From: Hydrogenimonas sp. SS33 | Lineage (GTDB): Bacteria; Campylobacterota; Campylobacteria; Campylobacterales; Hydrogenimonadaceae | Assembly: GCF_040436365.1 (NCBI RefSeq) | Contig: NZ_AP026369.1 | Span: 1,900,501-1,964,500 of the forward strand | Direction: 5' to 3' | Length of the DNA stretch: 64,000 nt | Shown here: one piece after another, positions 33,580 to 42,129 of the stretch | Layout of the letters: each line of letters begins with the position of its first letter | Numbering within the stretch: position 1 is the stretch's first letter | Notes under the pieces: generated by a model | The model's database searches: none | Told to the model about the DNA's origin: nothing | Seen by the model: the letters and a program-made list of their open reading frames with translations, nothing else | Made by a program: the position numbers and the translations under genes

Positions 33580-34797
33580 GTGAGGCGATTGGTAGTCACC
33601 GGACTTGGGATGATAAATGCGGTAGGTCACGATAAAGAGAGTTCTTTTAATGCCATTGTCGAAGGCAAATGTGGCATTGACAGAATTACTTTGTTCGATG
33701 CGAGCAGCTACAGCGTGCAGATTGCCGCGGAAGTGAAAGATTTCGATCCCAAAACGGTGATGGACCCCCGGGAGGTCAAAAAGGCGGACCGGTTCATCCA
33801 GCTGGGCCTCAAGGCGGCGGCGGAAGCGATGGAAGATGCCGGCATCGACGAGAGTGTCGAGCGGGAGCGGTTCGGTGTCAGCTGCGCCTCGGGTATCGGC
33901 GGGTTGCCGACGATAGAGAGGAGTTCCATCATCCTTCATGAGAGAGGACCGCGTCGCATCTCCCCCTTCTTCATCCCCTCCGCCCTGGCCAACATGCTGG
34001 GCGGGTTCGTCTCCATCGCCCACACCCTCAAAGGGCCCAACCTCGGCTCCGTTACCGCCTGTGCGGCGGGAACCCATGCGATATCCGAAGCGGCGAAGAC
34101 CATTCTGCTGGGCGGTGCCGACCGCATGCTGGTGGTCGGCGGCGAAGCGGCCATCACCGGCATCGGCGTCGGTGGTTTCGCGGCGATGAAAGCGCTCTCT
34201 ACCCGCAATGATGACCCGCAGCACGCCTCCCGTCCCTTCGACAGGGAGCGTGACGGTTTTGTCATGGGGGAAGGGGCCGGCGCGCTGGTGCTGGAAGAGT
34301 ACGAGTCGGCCAAAGCACGCGGTGCGAAGATCTATGCCGAGTTGATCGGCTTCGGGGAGAGCGGAGACGCCAACCATATTACGACACCGACAATGGACGG
34401 CCCGCTGCGCGCCATGAAAGCGGCGGTGGCGATGGCCGGCAACCCGGCCATCGACTATGTCAATGCCCACGGCACTTCCACGCCCATCAACGACAAGAAC
34501 GAAACGGCGGCGCTGAAAGAGCTTTTCGGGGGCAAAGAGAAGTGCCCGCCCGTCAGCTCTACCAAAGGGCAGATCGGCCACTGCCTCGGCGCAGCCGGTT
34601 CCATCGAAGCGGTGATCGCGCTGATGGCGATGGAGAGAGGTATCATTCCGCCCACTATCAACTACGAGCATCCCGATGAAAACTGCGACCTCGACTATGT
34701 CACCGAAGGGGCAAGGAAAGCGGAGCTGAATGTGGTCATGAGCAACTCCTTCGGCTTCGGCGGCACCAACGGCGTCGTCATCTTCAAAAAGGTCTGA
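33580..34797 (+). CDS. fabF: 3-oxoacyl-[acyl-carrier-protein] synthase II FabF
   Basis: FabF elongates acyl-ACP with malonyl-ACP. The start is GTG at 33580 (MRRLVVTGLGMINAVG), preceded by AAGGAG; a GTG at 33565 would lie upstream of that site. The 405-residue thiolase-fold product has the catalytic Cys in SVTACAAGTHAI near residue 165, the first His in VNAHGTSTPINDKNE near residue 300, the Lys/His segment STKGQIGHCLGAAGSIEA near residues 328-345, and the GFGGTNGVVIF end. It is followed after 3 bases by accA, an order shared with H. pylori (HP0558-HP0557). Confidence 0.96.
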   Translation: MRRLVVTGLGMINAVGHDKESSFNAIVEGKCGIDRITLFDASSYSVQIAAEVKDFDPKTVMDPREVKKADRFIQLGLKAAAEAMEDAGIDESVERERFGVSCASGIGGLPTIERSSIILHERGPRRISPFFIPSALANMLGGFVSIAHTLKGPNLGSVTACAAGTHAISEAAKTILLGGADRMLVVGGEAAITGIGVGGFAAMKALSTRNDDPQHASRPFDRERDGFVMGEGAGALVLEEYESAKARGAKIYAELIGFGESGDANHITTPTMDGPLRAMKAAVAMAGNPAIDYVNAHGTSTPINDKNETAALKELFGGKEKCPPVSSTKGQIGHCLGAAGSIEAVIALMAMERGIIPPTINYEHPDENCDLDYVTEGARKAELNVVMSNSFGFGGTNGVVIFKKV

Positions 34798-34800
34798 TAC

Positions 34801-35745
34801 GTGGCGACCTACCTTCCGTTCGAAGAGAAACTCAAAGAGATCGAAGACGAGATCGCTTCAGCGAAGGTAAGGGGTGATACCGACGCGGTCGCCATTTTGG
34901 AAAAAGACCTCGAAAAAGAGCTCTCCAAAGTCTACAAAAACCTCTCAGACTACCAGAAACTCCAGCTTGCGCGCCATCCCGACCGGCCCTATGCGCTGGA
35001 CTACATCCGCCTGCTGATGCGGGACGCCATCGAGATCCACGGTGACCGCACCTACCGGGACGACCCGGCCATCATTTGCTATCTCGGCTATATCGGCGAC
35101 GAAAAGTGTGTCGTCATCGGAGAGCAGAAGGGGCGGGGTACGAAAAACAAACTCAAACGCAACTTCGGCATGCCCCATCCGGAGGGGTACCGCAAGGCAC
35201 TGCGGGTCGCGAAGCTGGCGGAGAAGTTCAACCTCCCCGTCTTGATGCTCATCGATACTCCGGGCGCCTATCCGGGTATCGGGGCAGAAGAGCGGGGACA
35301 GAGCGAAGCGATCGCCAGAAACCTGCTGGAGTTGAGCCGGCTCGATACCATTACCGTCTCCATCGTCATCGGAGAAGGCGGCAGCGGCGGGGCACTCGCC
35401 ATCGGTGTGGCCGACAGACTGGCAATGATGCGCTACTCGGTCTTCAGTGTCATCTCTCCCGAAGGGTGTGCCGCCATCCTCTGGAACGACCCCGCAAAGG
35501 TGGAACAGGCGACCAAAGCCCTCAAGATCACACCGGATGAACTGAAGAAGATGGAATTGATCGACGACATCATCGACGAACCCCTCATCGGCGCCCACAG
35601 GGACAAAGAGGGTGCCGCGAAAGCGGTGGGGGACTATTTTCTGCAAAGTGTCGCCGAACTGCGGGAAGAGGGGCACGAAGAGCGCATGAAGAAAAGGTAT
35701 GGGAAGCTGATGAGTTTCGGCGCCTTTGCGGAGCCGAAAGCGTAA
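34801..35745 (+). CDS. accA: Acetyl-CoA carboxylase carboxyltransferase subunit alpha AccA
   Basis: AccA with AccD transfers the carboxyl group from biotin on AccB to acetyl-CoA. The 314-residue product has the family features: a helical N-terminus ([15 protein letters not shown]), [14 protein letters not shown] near residue 58, [26 protein letters not shown] split across the core near residue 108, [22 protein letters not shown] near residue 150, and the oxyanion region [16 protein letters not shown] near residue 195. The start is GTG at 34801, 3 bases after fabF. A strong terminator follows. The beta subunit is not in the window. Confidence 0.96.
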   Translation: MATYLPFEEKLKEIEDEIASAKVRGDTDAVAILEKDLEKELSKVYKNLSDYQKLQLARHPDRPYALDYIRLLMRDAIEIHGDRTYRDDPAIICYLGYIGDEKCVVIGEQKGRGTKNKLKRNFGMPHPEGYRKALRVAKLAEKFNLPVLMLIDTPGAYPGIGAEERGQSEAIARNLLELSRLDTITVSIVIGEGGSGGALAIGVADRLAMMRYSVFSVISPEGCAAILWNDPAKVEQATKALKITPDELKKMELIDDIIDEPLIGAHRDKEGAAKAVGDYFLQSVAELREEGHEERMKKRYGKLMSFGAFAEPKA

Positions 35746-35770
35746 TACCGGGTAGAAAAAAGAGATAAAA

Positions 35771-35812
35771 AAAGCCGGGCCGCCCCGAAAACGGGCGCCC
35801 GGCTTTTCTCTT
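35771..35812. terminator. Bidirectional terminator between accA and the DUF465 gene
   Basis: A 10-bp stem (AAAGCCGGGC, 35771-35780; GCCCGGCTTT, 35797-35806) with an inner CCCG/CGGG stem is flanked by A-rich sequence on the left and TTTTCTCTTTTT on the right, so it can serve both convergent genes. Confidence 0.85.
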
Positions 35813-35827
35813 TTTATGAAAAAAAAA

Positions 35828-36055
35828 TCAGAGATTGTGCTCTTTTTTGTACTCCATGATCATGCGGTAGGCTTCATCTTTGAGGCGAAGCTTCTCTTTT
35901 TTCAGCTTTTCCAGTTCCAGGTCGTCCATATGTTCACGCCCCTCTTCCACATCGGTGACGATTTTGTCAAGTTCGTTGTGTCGCTCGAAAATTTTGGCGA
36001 AATGGGCATTTTCCACTTTCAGTTTGCTGATGATGTCGCGGTATTCGTGAAGCAT
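35828..36055 (-). CDS. DUF465 (YdcH-family) coiled-coil protein
   Basis: The 75-residue protein is almost entirely helical and charged. It contains FAKIFERHNELDKIVTDVEEG and LEKLKKEKLRLKDEAYRMI, the pattern of the DUF465/YdcH family, whose members are small two-helix hairpins of unknown function. It has no signal peptide. A GGAGA site precedes the ATG. It stands alone, convergent to accA across a bidirectional terminator, and 47 bases downstream of argJ in the same direction. Confidence 0.8.
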   Translation of the reverse strand: MLHEYRDIISKLKVENAHFAKIFERHNELDKIVTDVEEGREHMDDLELEKLKKEKLRLKDEAYRMIMEYKKEHNL

Positions 36056-36102
36056 CGTCTCTCCTGTTTCTAATTTTTCTGATTATATTCAAATGTTGCT
36101 TA

Positions 36103-37290
36103 TTATGTTCTGTAATCGGCATTGATTTTGACATACTCATACCCCAGGTCGCACCCGTAGGCGGTGAAGGCGCCTTCACCGATTCCCAGGTCGCAGTGGA
36201 TGGAGAAGGCCTTCTTCTGCATCACTTTGGCCGCTTTGGCTTCCCTTTCTTCGTCGAAAAGGATGGTGCCTTTGTCGTAGACGGTCACGTTTCCGAAGGT
36301 GATGGTGAGGGTCCGTGGGTCGCATTCGGCGCCGCTGGCCCCGATGGTTGAGGCGATACGCCCCCAGTTGGGGTCTTCGCCGTAAAGGGCCGTCTTGACC
36401 AGCAGGGAGTGGGTGAGGGCTTTGGCGGCGACGGCGGCGTCGGCATCGTTTTTGGCACCGGTGACCCTGAAAGCGACGCATTTGGTGGCCCCTTCGCCGT
36501 CGGCGACGATTTTGAGGGCCAGTTCGTGCATCACCTTTTCCAGGGCGAAAGCGAAGGCCTCCCGGCGGTAGATACCTGATTTTCCGTTGGAAAGAAGCAT
36601 CACCGTGTCGTTGGTGGAGGTGTCGCCGTCGACGCTGATGGCGTTGAAGGTGGTGGCGGCGCAGGCGCGCAGCAGCGGTTTCATCTCATCCTGCGGGATC
36701 GCCGCATCGGTGGTAATGAAGCAGAGCATCGTCGCCATCGCGGGGTCGATCATGCCCGCCCCCTTGGCCATGGCGCCGATGCGGAAAGAGGCGCCGCTAT
36801 CAAGCTGCACTTCGAAAGCGACGGTTTTGGGGTAGCTGTCGGTCGTCATGATCGCCTCCGCCGCCGCATCACCGTCTCTTTTTTTGAGGTCGAACCGTTC
36901 GACGCCCGCTTTGATTTTTTCCACCGGAAGCGGTACCCCGATGACGCCGGTGGAACTCATCACGGGATGGGTGATGTTCCCAAGTCTGTCGCAGGCATGG
37001 GCCAGAATGGTTTCGATGTCTTCAACCCCTTTCTCTCCGGTCATGGCGTTGGCGTTTTTGGCGTTGATGAGTACGAAATCGCTCTGCTTGACGCCATGCT
37101 TTTGAAAATGGCGGATGGGTGCGGCTTGGAAGCGGTTGGTGGTGAAGATCGCTTCCACGTCACAGAGGGTGTCGGAGTGGATGAAGGCGATATCCTTTTG
37201 GCCCTGGGGTTTCAGGCCCGCGGCGATACCGTCGGCGTAAAACCCCTGGGGCGCGCAGACACCGTTGTCAATAGATACGAGTTTGAACAT
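36103..37290 (-). CDS. argJ: Bifunctional ornithine acetyltransferase / N-acetylglutamate synthase ArgJ
   Basis: ArgJ moves the acetyl group from N-acetylornithine to glutamate in the cyclic arginine pathway, and bifunctional forms also use acetyl-CoA. The 395-residue precursor self-cleaves before the nucleophilic Thr in [13 protein letters not shown], near residue 185. Other motifs are [15 protein letters not shown] near residue 112, [24 protein letters not shown] near residue 218, and [16 protein letters not shown] near residue 307. The C-terminal [10 protein letters not shown] is the usual end. It stands upstream of DUF465 and downstream of rpmB on the same strand; no other arg gene is near. 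Confidence 0.95.
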   Translation of the reverse strand: MFKLVSIDNGVCAPQGFYADGIAAGLKPQGQKDIAFIHSDTLCDVEAIFTTNRFQAAPIRHFQKHGVKQSDFVLINAKNANAMTGEKGVEDIETILAHACDRLGNITHPVMSSTGVIGVPLPVEKIKAGVERFDLKKRDGDAAAEAIMTTDSYPKTVAFEVQLDSGASFRIGAMAKGAGMIDPAMATMLCFITTDAAIPQDEMKPLLRACAATTFNAISVDGDTSTNDTVMLLSNGKSGIYRREAFAFALEKVMHELALKIVADGEGATKCVAFRVTGAKNDADAAVAAKALTHSLLVKTALYGEDPNWGRIASTIGASGAECDPRTLTITFGNVTVYDKGTILFDEEREAKAAKVMQKKAFSIHCDLGIGEGAFTAYGCDLGYEYVKINADYRT

Positions 37291-37402
37291 AGCGGAATCT
37301 CCTGATTAATAAAGGGCATCTCAAAAAAGAAAGATGGAAAAAATCGAAAGGAAGAGAAACAAAAGAGGAGGGCGGCCAAAGGAGACCTTCGGCCCGAAGG
37401 GC

Positions 37403-37594
37403 TTAGGCGCCCTTCTTTTTCATGGTGCGCAGCGTGGATGCGGCGACTTTGATCTTCTTGCGCGTTCCGTCTTCGAGCGTGATGCGAACGGTGCGAAGGT
37501 TGGGCAGAAAGCGACGCTTCGTTTTGTTGTGGGCGTGGCTGACGTTGTATCCGGTCATCGGACCTTTTCCGGTAATAGAGCATTTTCGTGCCAT
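37403..37594 (-). CDS. rpmB: 50S ribosomal protein L28
   Basis: The 63-residue basic product starts [21 protein letters not shown] and continues [16 protein letters not shown], which is the bL28 signature, ending in [11 protein letters not shown]. The ATG at 37594 gives the standard start; the longer frame to 37657 has no support. Only one Cys remains of the zinc-binding pattern, so this is the zinc-free type. It is on the minus strand upstream of argJ. Confidence 0.96.
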   Translation of the reverse strand: MARKCSITGKGPMTGYNVSHAHNKTKRRFLPNLRTVRITLEDGTRKKIKVAASTLRTMKKKGA

Positions 37595-37738
37595 AATTTC
37601 TACCTTTGCAAAATATTGGGTGTCAAAAAGTTGGCTAATTCTATTGAAACGAAGCAAAAAGTTTGCTTAATTTAAGGAATGATTTATTTTGACGAAGGCC
37701 TCTCTTTTCACCTTTTTCCCAGAGTTACGTTAAAATTC

Positions 37739-37744
37739 TATAAT
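37739..37744 (+). promoter_or_regulatory. Probable -10 box for the HDOD-CheX operon
   Basis: TATAAT lies 35 bases upstream of the ATG at 37779 in the AT-rich gap divergent from rpmB. No clear -35 is seen. Confidence 0.55.
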
Positions 37745-37778
37745 TAACTGAAGTAATTAACTTGCAAGGTGCCGCTTT

Positions 37779-38576
37779 ATGGTGACTCGGGAAGAGATAG
37801 AATCCTATATCGAACAAGTGCCTCCGCTCCCCTCCACACTTAGGGAGAGCCTCGCCGCACTCGAGAAAAAAGAGCTGGCGGAAGCGGCGAAGACCGCCTC
37901 CGCGGACGTGGCGATGGTGCACTATCTGCAGTGTGTCGTCAACAGTGCGGCCTACGGGTTCCGCAACGAGCTGAAGGAACCGAAGCAGATCTTTTCGGCC
38001 CTGGGGACGGAGCGTGCCAAATCGCTGCTCTATGCCTACATGGTCTCCCTGATGAGCCCGAAAGCGTGGCGTTTCTTCCGTCTCACTTCCGACGACTTCA
38101 CCCATTTTCAGACATCGTTGATGGCCCGGTGGGAGAAGCTGCTGAAACAGGAAGGCGCCGACGAGAAATACCTGAGTGCGGCGGCCCTGATGAGTGCGGG
38201 ACTGGTGGTCGCCGATGCGCTCTTTGGCGAATATGCGGCGGATGTGGCGCTCTTAAGGGAGCATGAGGCGCTGGACCTCGACACGATTTTGGAGCGGCTG
38301 ACGGGTATGCGGTTTGACGGCCTGGTGGATATGGTCGCACAAAAGTGGGAGATGCAAAGAGATGTCCGGGAGGTGGTGCGCCTGGCTTTCGGCAACGAGG
38401 CGTGCGGTATGGAGGAAGAGACGTGCCGGCTCGCCCGGCTGCTCCACCTGCTGCTCTTCTATGAACTGAGCCGCCCGGTGATGATGGAGGCGGAAGCCAA
38501 CGCCTTTGTCGAATTCCGGCCCGAATTCGTCGCGCCGGTGATAGAGCGGTTTGAAAAGGCGGTGGAGATCGCATGA
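37779..38576 (+). CDS. HDOD-domain protein
   Basis: The 265-residue product matches the HDOD domain, a catalytically inactive relative of HD phosphohydrolases used in signalling. Seen features are the N-terminal VPPLPSTLRESLAALEKKEL and the segment VHYLQCVVNSAAYGFRNELKEPKQIFSALGTERAKSLL (given here only as its ends, residues 46-85), the typical first HDOD helices, with ALMSAGLVVADALFGEY later. The HD residues are absent, as in the family. Its stop overlaps the start of a STAS/CheX-type gene (ATGA), so the pair should act together, perhaps in motility or surface sensing. The target is unknown. Confidence 0.85.
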   Translation: MVTREEIESYIEQVPPLPSTLRESLAALEKKELAEAAKTASADVAMVHYLQCVVNSAAYGFRNELKEPKQIFSALGTERAKSLLYAYMVSLMSPKAWRFFRLTSDDFTHFQTSLMARWEKLLKQEGADEKYLSAAALMSAGLVVADALFGEYAADVALLREHEALDLDTILERLTGMRFDGLVDMVAQKWEMQRDVREVVRLAFGNEACGMEEETCRLARLLHLLLFYELSRPVMMEAEANAFVEFRPEFVAPVIERFEKAVEIA

Positions 38577-39970
38577 GACCCGTTATCAAAAAGCAGCGCA
38601 TCGCCCTCTTCGCCCCCCAGGGGTTTCTCGACGGCAACAACGCTTCCCAGCTCATTACGATGCAGGATATCCAGGCGACGCTCTCCGCCAATGTCAACAT
38701 GGTGCTGGTTTCGCTGAAAAAGGTGGTTTTCTTCAACAAAAACGGCATCACCGTCGTCCTCGACGCCCTGGAGAAGATACAGAAAAAGAACAAGGCGACC
38801 ATCGGGTTCTGCGACTACGACCGGAAACAGTACGACGCTTTTTTCAAGTTTTTCGAAGGGGATATCAACTTCTCCCTCTTCAAAACCATCGACATCGCCA
38901 TGCTTTTCGCCGGCGGGCTCGAGGCGAAATCCCGGGACGAAAATGTCCTTCTCTTCAATGAAGACCCGACCCAGCGGAGCATGCAGGCGATCGAGATATT
39001 CGACCGGGGTTACAATCCGGTCGTCGTGCAGAAGCTGGAAGATTTCACCTCCAAAGCGGAGGAGAGCGACAAGTTCGCCGCCGTCGTCGACATGACCTAC
39101 CTGGGCCTCATGTCCAGCCGCATCGCCGCCAGGACCCGGGGAAACTGCGTCATCTACTACCTCAAAGGCTTTCTCGACGGCTCCATTACGGAGCAGTTCG
39201 ACCTCCTCTACCACCAAAACTGCCTGAAGGTGGGGTTCCAGCTCTTCATGTTCGACGCCACCCGGGTCAGCTCCCTCAACATCCACGCCGCCAACTTCTT
39301 CTCCAGGCTTTCAACCGCCGGGGCCGAATACGGCGCCCTCATCGCCATCGTGGGCCTCGATATGGAGAAGACGCCCAGAAAGTTCGTGGAAGAGCTGGAA
39401 GATGCGGGCATCATGTTTTTCGAGAATGAAACGGACTTTTTCACCGACGAGGTCGTGCAGTCCATGAGCGGCGGCGGTGCGGCGGTGAAGAAGGAGAAGC
39501 ACAAACTGACCAAACCGGTCGTGGCCCGCCTGCCGGTGCTGGTCTCCGCGACGATGGATACGCTCCAGATGATGACGGGGATGATGGCGCTGAAGGAGGG
39601 GATGGCGATTCAGCCGCTGAAACTCGGCGGCGAGGCGCTGATGGCCAGCTCCATCGCCTTTTACGGCGATATCGACGGAATGATGACGCTGGTGATGCCC
39701 AAAACCATGGTCAAAAAGGCGTGCACCCTGATTCTGGGTGAAGAGAGCGATGACAACGAAGTGCTGGCCGACGCGCTGAGCGAACTGGTCAATATCGTCG
39801 CCGGCAAATCGAAGACGATGCTGCAGGATCAGGGGGTGATGATCAACATCACCCTGCCGCGCAGCTACACCACCATCGAAGATCTCGAGCAGACCCTGGC
39901 GGGTATCCAGGGTGTTCAGGTAAACTTCAGTTTTGAAGATTATCCTTTCACATTCTATTTGAGCCCGTGA
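38573..39970 (+). CDS. Multi-domain protein with C-terminal CheX-like phosphatase domain
   Basis: The 465-residue product has three parts. An N-terminal STAS-like domain (about 1-110, with FAPQGFLDGNNASQLIT and VVFFNKNGITVVLDAL) and a second STAS-like domain (about 185-300, with IYYLKGFLDGSITEQF) flank a degenerate receiver-like region. The last 150 residues look like CheX: GGEALMASSIAFYGDIDGMM, then LADALSELVNIVAGKSKTML, the helix that carries the CheX E...N phosphatase pair (Glu and Asn spaced as in EL-N). CheX-type enzymes dephosphorylate CheY-P. It is coupled to the HDOD gene, so a role in chemotaxis signalling is likely. No che genes are adjacent. Confidence 0.75.
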   Translation: MRPVIKKQRIALFAPQGFLDGNNASQLITMQDIQATLSANVNMVLVSLKKVVFFNKNGITVVLDALEKIQKKNKATIGFCDYDRKQYDAFFKFFEGDINFSLFKTIDIAMLFAGGLEAKSRDENVLLFNEDPTQRSMQAIEIFDRGYNPVVVQKLEDFTSKAEESDKFAAVVDMTYLGLMSSRIAARTRGNCVIYYLKGFLDGSITEQFDLLYHQNCLKVGFQLFMFDATRVSSLNIHAANFFSRLSTAGAEYGALIAIVGLDMEKTPRKFVEELEDAGIMFFENETDFFTDEVVQSMSGGGAAVKKEKHKLTKPVVARLPVLVSATMDTLQMMTGMMALKEGMAIQPLKLGGEALMASSIAFYGDIDGMMTLVMPKTMVKKACTLILGEESDDNEVLADALSELVNIVAGKSKTMLQDQGVMINITLPRSYTTIEDLEQTLAGIQGVQVNFSFEDYPFTFYLSP

Positions 39971-39974
39971 GTCC

Positions 39975-40030
39975 GGTGAAGGGTGAACGGGAAACAGTAC
40001 ACGGTGAACAGTAAACATTGAACAGTAAAC
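39975..40030. repeat. Heptad repeat tract, GGTGAAC/AGTAAAC type, upstream of rpe
   Basis: Eight consecutive 7-base units: GGTGAAG, GGTGAAC, GGGAAAC, AGTACAC, GGTGAAC, AGTAAAC, ATTGAAC, AGTAAAC. It is the longest tract in the window and fills the gap between the CheX-type gene and rpe, ending just before the rpe ribosome site (GAGAAGGAG). Confidence 0.9.
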
Positions 40031-40046
40031 GGAGAGAAGGAGTCGT

Positions 40047-40697
40047 ATGAGCATGTTGGTGGCGCCGAGTATTCTTTCGGCCGATTTCGGCCATCTGGCC
40101 CGGGATGTGGAGGCGATCTGCGAAGGGGGATGCGATTTTGTCCATGTGGATGTGATGGACGGCCACTTCGTGCCGAACCTGACCATCGGACCGGTCGTCG
40201 TCGAAGCGGTGGCCAAAGCGGCCACGAAGCCCCTGGATATCCATCTGATGGTGGAAAACAACACCTTTTTCGTCGACCTTTTCGCCCCATTGAAGCCGGA
40301 ATTCATCTCCTTTCACATCGAGGAGGAGAAGCATCCCCATCGGCTGATCCAGAAGATCCGCGGGCTGGGGATCCGCCCCTCCATCGTGCTCAACCCCCAT
40401 ACGCCGCCGCAGTGTGTGGAGTATCTGCTCGAAGACCTGGATATGGTGCTGCTGATGAGCGTCAACCCGGGATTTGGGGGGCAGCGGTTCATTCCCGGCG
40501 TCCTGGAGAAGGCGAAAGTGCTCAAAGAGCTGGTGGAGAAGCGCAACCCCAAGTGCCTCATCGAGATCGACGGCGGCGTGAGCGACGCCAACATCCATGC
40601 CGTCAAAGAGGCCGGCGTCGACGTGGCGGTGTCGGGAAGCTACGTGTTCAGGCACAGAAACGGCATCCGCCACGCCATCGAAAGCCTGAAAGTTTGA
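40047..40697 (+). CDS. rpe: Ribulose-phosphate 3-epimerase Rpe
   Basis: Rpe interconverts ribulose 5-phosphate and xylulose 5-phosphate in the pentose phosphate pathway. The 216-residue TIM-barrel product has APSILSADFGHLARDV at the start, the metal/catalytic motifs VHVDVMDGHFVPNLTIG near residue 33 and DIHLMVEN near residue 64, VNPGFGGQRFIPGVLEK near residue 139, and EIDGGVSDANI near residue 173. A GAGAAGGAG site precedes the ATG. trpF follows 26 bases later in the same direction. Confidence 0.96.
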   Translation: MSMLVAPSILSADFGHLARDVEAICEGGCDFVHVDVMDGHFVPNLTIGPVVVEAVAKAATKPLDIHLMVENNTFFVDLFAPLKPEFISFHIEEEKHPHRLIQKIRGLGIRPSIVLNPHTPPQCVEYLLEDLDMVLLMSVNPGFGGQRFIPGVLEKAKVLKELVEKRNPKCLIEIDGGVSDANIHAVKEAGVDVAVSGSYVFRHRNGIRHAIESLKV

Positions 40698-40723
40698 CGT
40701 TGGCCGTTAGCCGGAGCTGATAG

Positions 40724-41347
40724 ATGCCCGATTCCCGCCCAACCCCCCGTGTCAAAATCTGCGGCATCACCAACCTCGACGATGCCATGGCGGCCGTGGA
40801 GGCGGGGGCCGACGCTTTGGGTTTCGTCTTTTACGAAAAATCCCCCCGGTACGTGAGTGTGCAGGAGGCCAAAGCCATCGTCACACAGCTTCCCCCCTTC
40901 GTGGAGCGGGTGGGGCTCTTCGTCAACAAAACGCCGATGGAGGTGGACCTGGCCTGTGCCGAGAGCGGCATGAGCTTGGCGCAGATCCATTTTGATGTGG
41001 ACGAAAGCTACCTCCATGCACTCCATACCAAAGCGCTGCCGGTGGTCCGGGCGCGCGCACCTGAGGATGTCATGACCTTCGAAGGGCGCTACCGTCTGGT
41101 GGACGCCTTCTGTGAAAGCTACGGCGGTGCGGGAAAGCGGCTCAACCTGGAGTGGTTCGAAGGCATCGACTGCTCGCGCATCGTCCTGGCGGGGGGGCTG
41201 ACGCCGGAGAATGTCTCCGAAGCCCTTGCTTACGGTTTTTACGGTGTCGATGTGAGCAGCGGGGTCGAGAGAGCGAGAGGGAAGAAGGACCCCGCCAGAA
41301 TCCGGGCCTTCATCGAAGCGGTCAAAGGGAGCGCGTGCGGCCGCTGA
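40724..41347 (+). CDS. trpF: Phosphoribosylanthranilate isomerase TrpF
   Basis: TrpF converts phosphoribosylanthranilate to CdRP in tryptophan synthesis. The 207-residue product has the expected VKICGITNLDDAMAA near residue 9 with the catalytic Cys, GADALGFVFYEKSPRYVS near residue 27, VGLFVNKTP near residue 63, and the C-terminal phosphate-binding LAGGLTPENVSEAL and GVDVSSGVE motifs. No other trp gene is in the window. Its last 13 bases overlap the following exonuclease gene. Confidence 0.95.
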   Translation: MPDSRPTPRVKICGITNLDDAMAAVEAGADALGFVFYEKSPRYVSVQEAKAIVTQLPPFVERVGLFVNKTPMEVDLACAESGMSLAQIHFDVDESYLHALHTKALPVVRARAPEDVMTFEGRYRLVDAFCESYGGAGKRLNLEWFEGIDCSRIVLAGGLTPENVSEALAYGFYGVDVSSGVERARGKKDPARIRAFIEAVKGSACGR

Positions 41348-42129
41348 TCGACAACCTCGTCGCCGCCGTCAAGAAGCGGGGAGGGAGGATGCCGCTGGAG
41401 GAGTTCCGCGCCCTCATCCAAAAGACCCGCGACTCCCTCTTCGAAGATGTGGATACCCTGACCGAACTGGTGATCGCCTCGGGGGTGCCCATCGACATCG
41501 TCGGCGAGGAGGTGGTGCTGGAGACCTTCTTCCGCCCCTGGCGGGAGGAGACCTTCTGCGTCGTCGACATCGAGACTAACGGGAGTGTCCCCAGCCGCTC
41601 CCAGATCATTGAGATCGGTGCATTGAAGTGGCGAAACGGCGAGATCGTCGATAGGTTCGAATCTTTCGCGGCCTGCAGCTACCTCCCCTACCAGATCAGC
41701 GAAATCACCGGCATCAACCCCGAAGACCTGGAAGGGGCGCCGGAACTTTCGAAAATGTTGCCGAAATTCAAGGCCTTTCTGGGAAGTGCGGTGTTCGTCG
41801 CCCACAACATCTCCTTCGACTACAACTTCGTCTCCCACTCCTTCGAGCGTTTCGGGCTGGGGGTGCTGGGCAACCGGAAACTCTGCACCATCGAGCTGGC
41901 GCGGCGCACCATCGAAGCGGAGCGGTACGGCCTGGGGCACCTGAATGTGGCGCTGGACATCAACACGCTGGTCCATCACCGCGCCTACGCCGATGCCCTG
42001 ACCGCCTCCAAAGTCCTGGAGATCGGGCTGAAAAACCTCCCCGAAACGGTCGTCACCACCGAAGAGCTGATCGACTTCACGAAGATGCCGGTAAGAAAGG
42101 CGAAGCAGCTTCGCTCGACCGGAAACTGA
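41335..42129 (+). CDS. DEDDh 3'-5' exonuclease, DnaQ/PolC-epsilon-like
   Basis: The 264-residue product has an N-terminal helical part (about 1-75) not found in plain DnaQ, then an exonuclease domain: ExoI FCVVDIETNGS with the DxE pair near residue 81, ExoII FVAHNISFDYNF near residue 160, and ExoIII HHRAYADA with the His and Asp near residue 217. It degrades DNA from the 3' end and could proofread for DNA polymerase III or act in repair. The start is GTG at 41335 after AAAGGGAG, overlapping trpF by 13 bases. H. pylori and Campylobacter encode similar stand-alone proteins. Confidence 0.88.
   Translation: MRPLIDNLVAAVKKRGGRMPLEEFRALIQKTRDSLFEDVDTLTELVIASGVPIDIVGEEVVLETFFRPWREETFCVVDIETNGSVPSRSQIIEIGALKWRNGEIVDRFESFAACSYLPYQISEITGINPEDLEGAPELSKMLPKFKAFLGSAVFVAHNISFDYNFVSHSFERFGLGVLGNRKLCTIELARRTIEAERYGLGHLNVALDINTLVHHRAYADALTASKVLEIGLKNLPETVVTTEELIDFTKMPVRKAKQLRSTGN

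Noticed and set aside
40703-40722. Possible heptad pair GTTGGCC, GTTAGCC before trpF
   Set aside because: Only two units agree, which can occur by chance.
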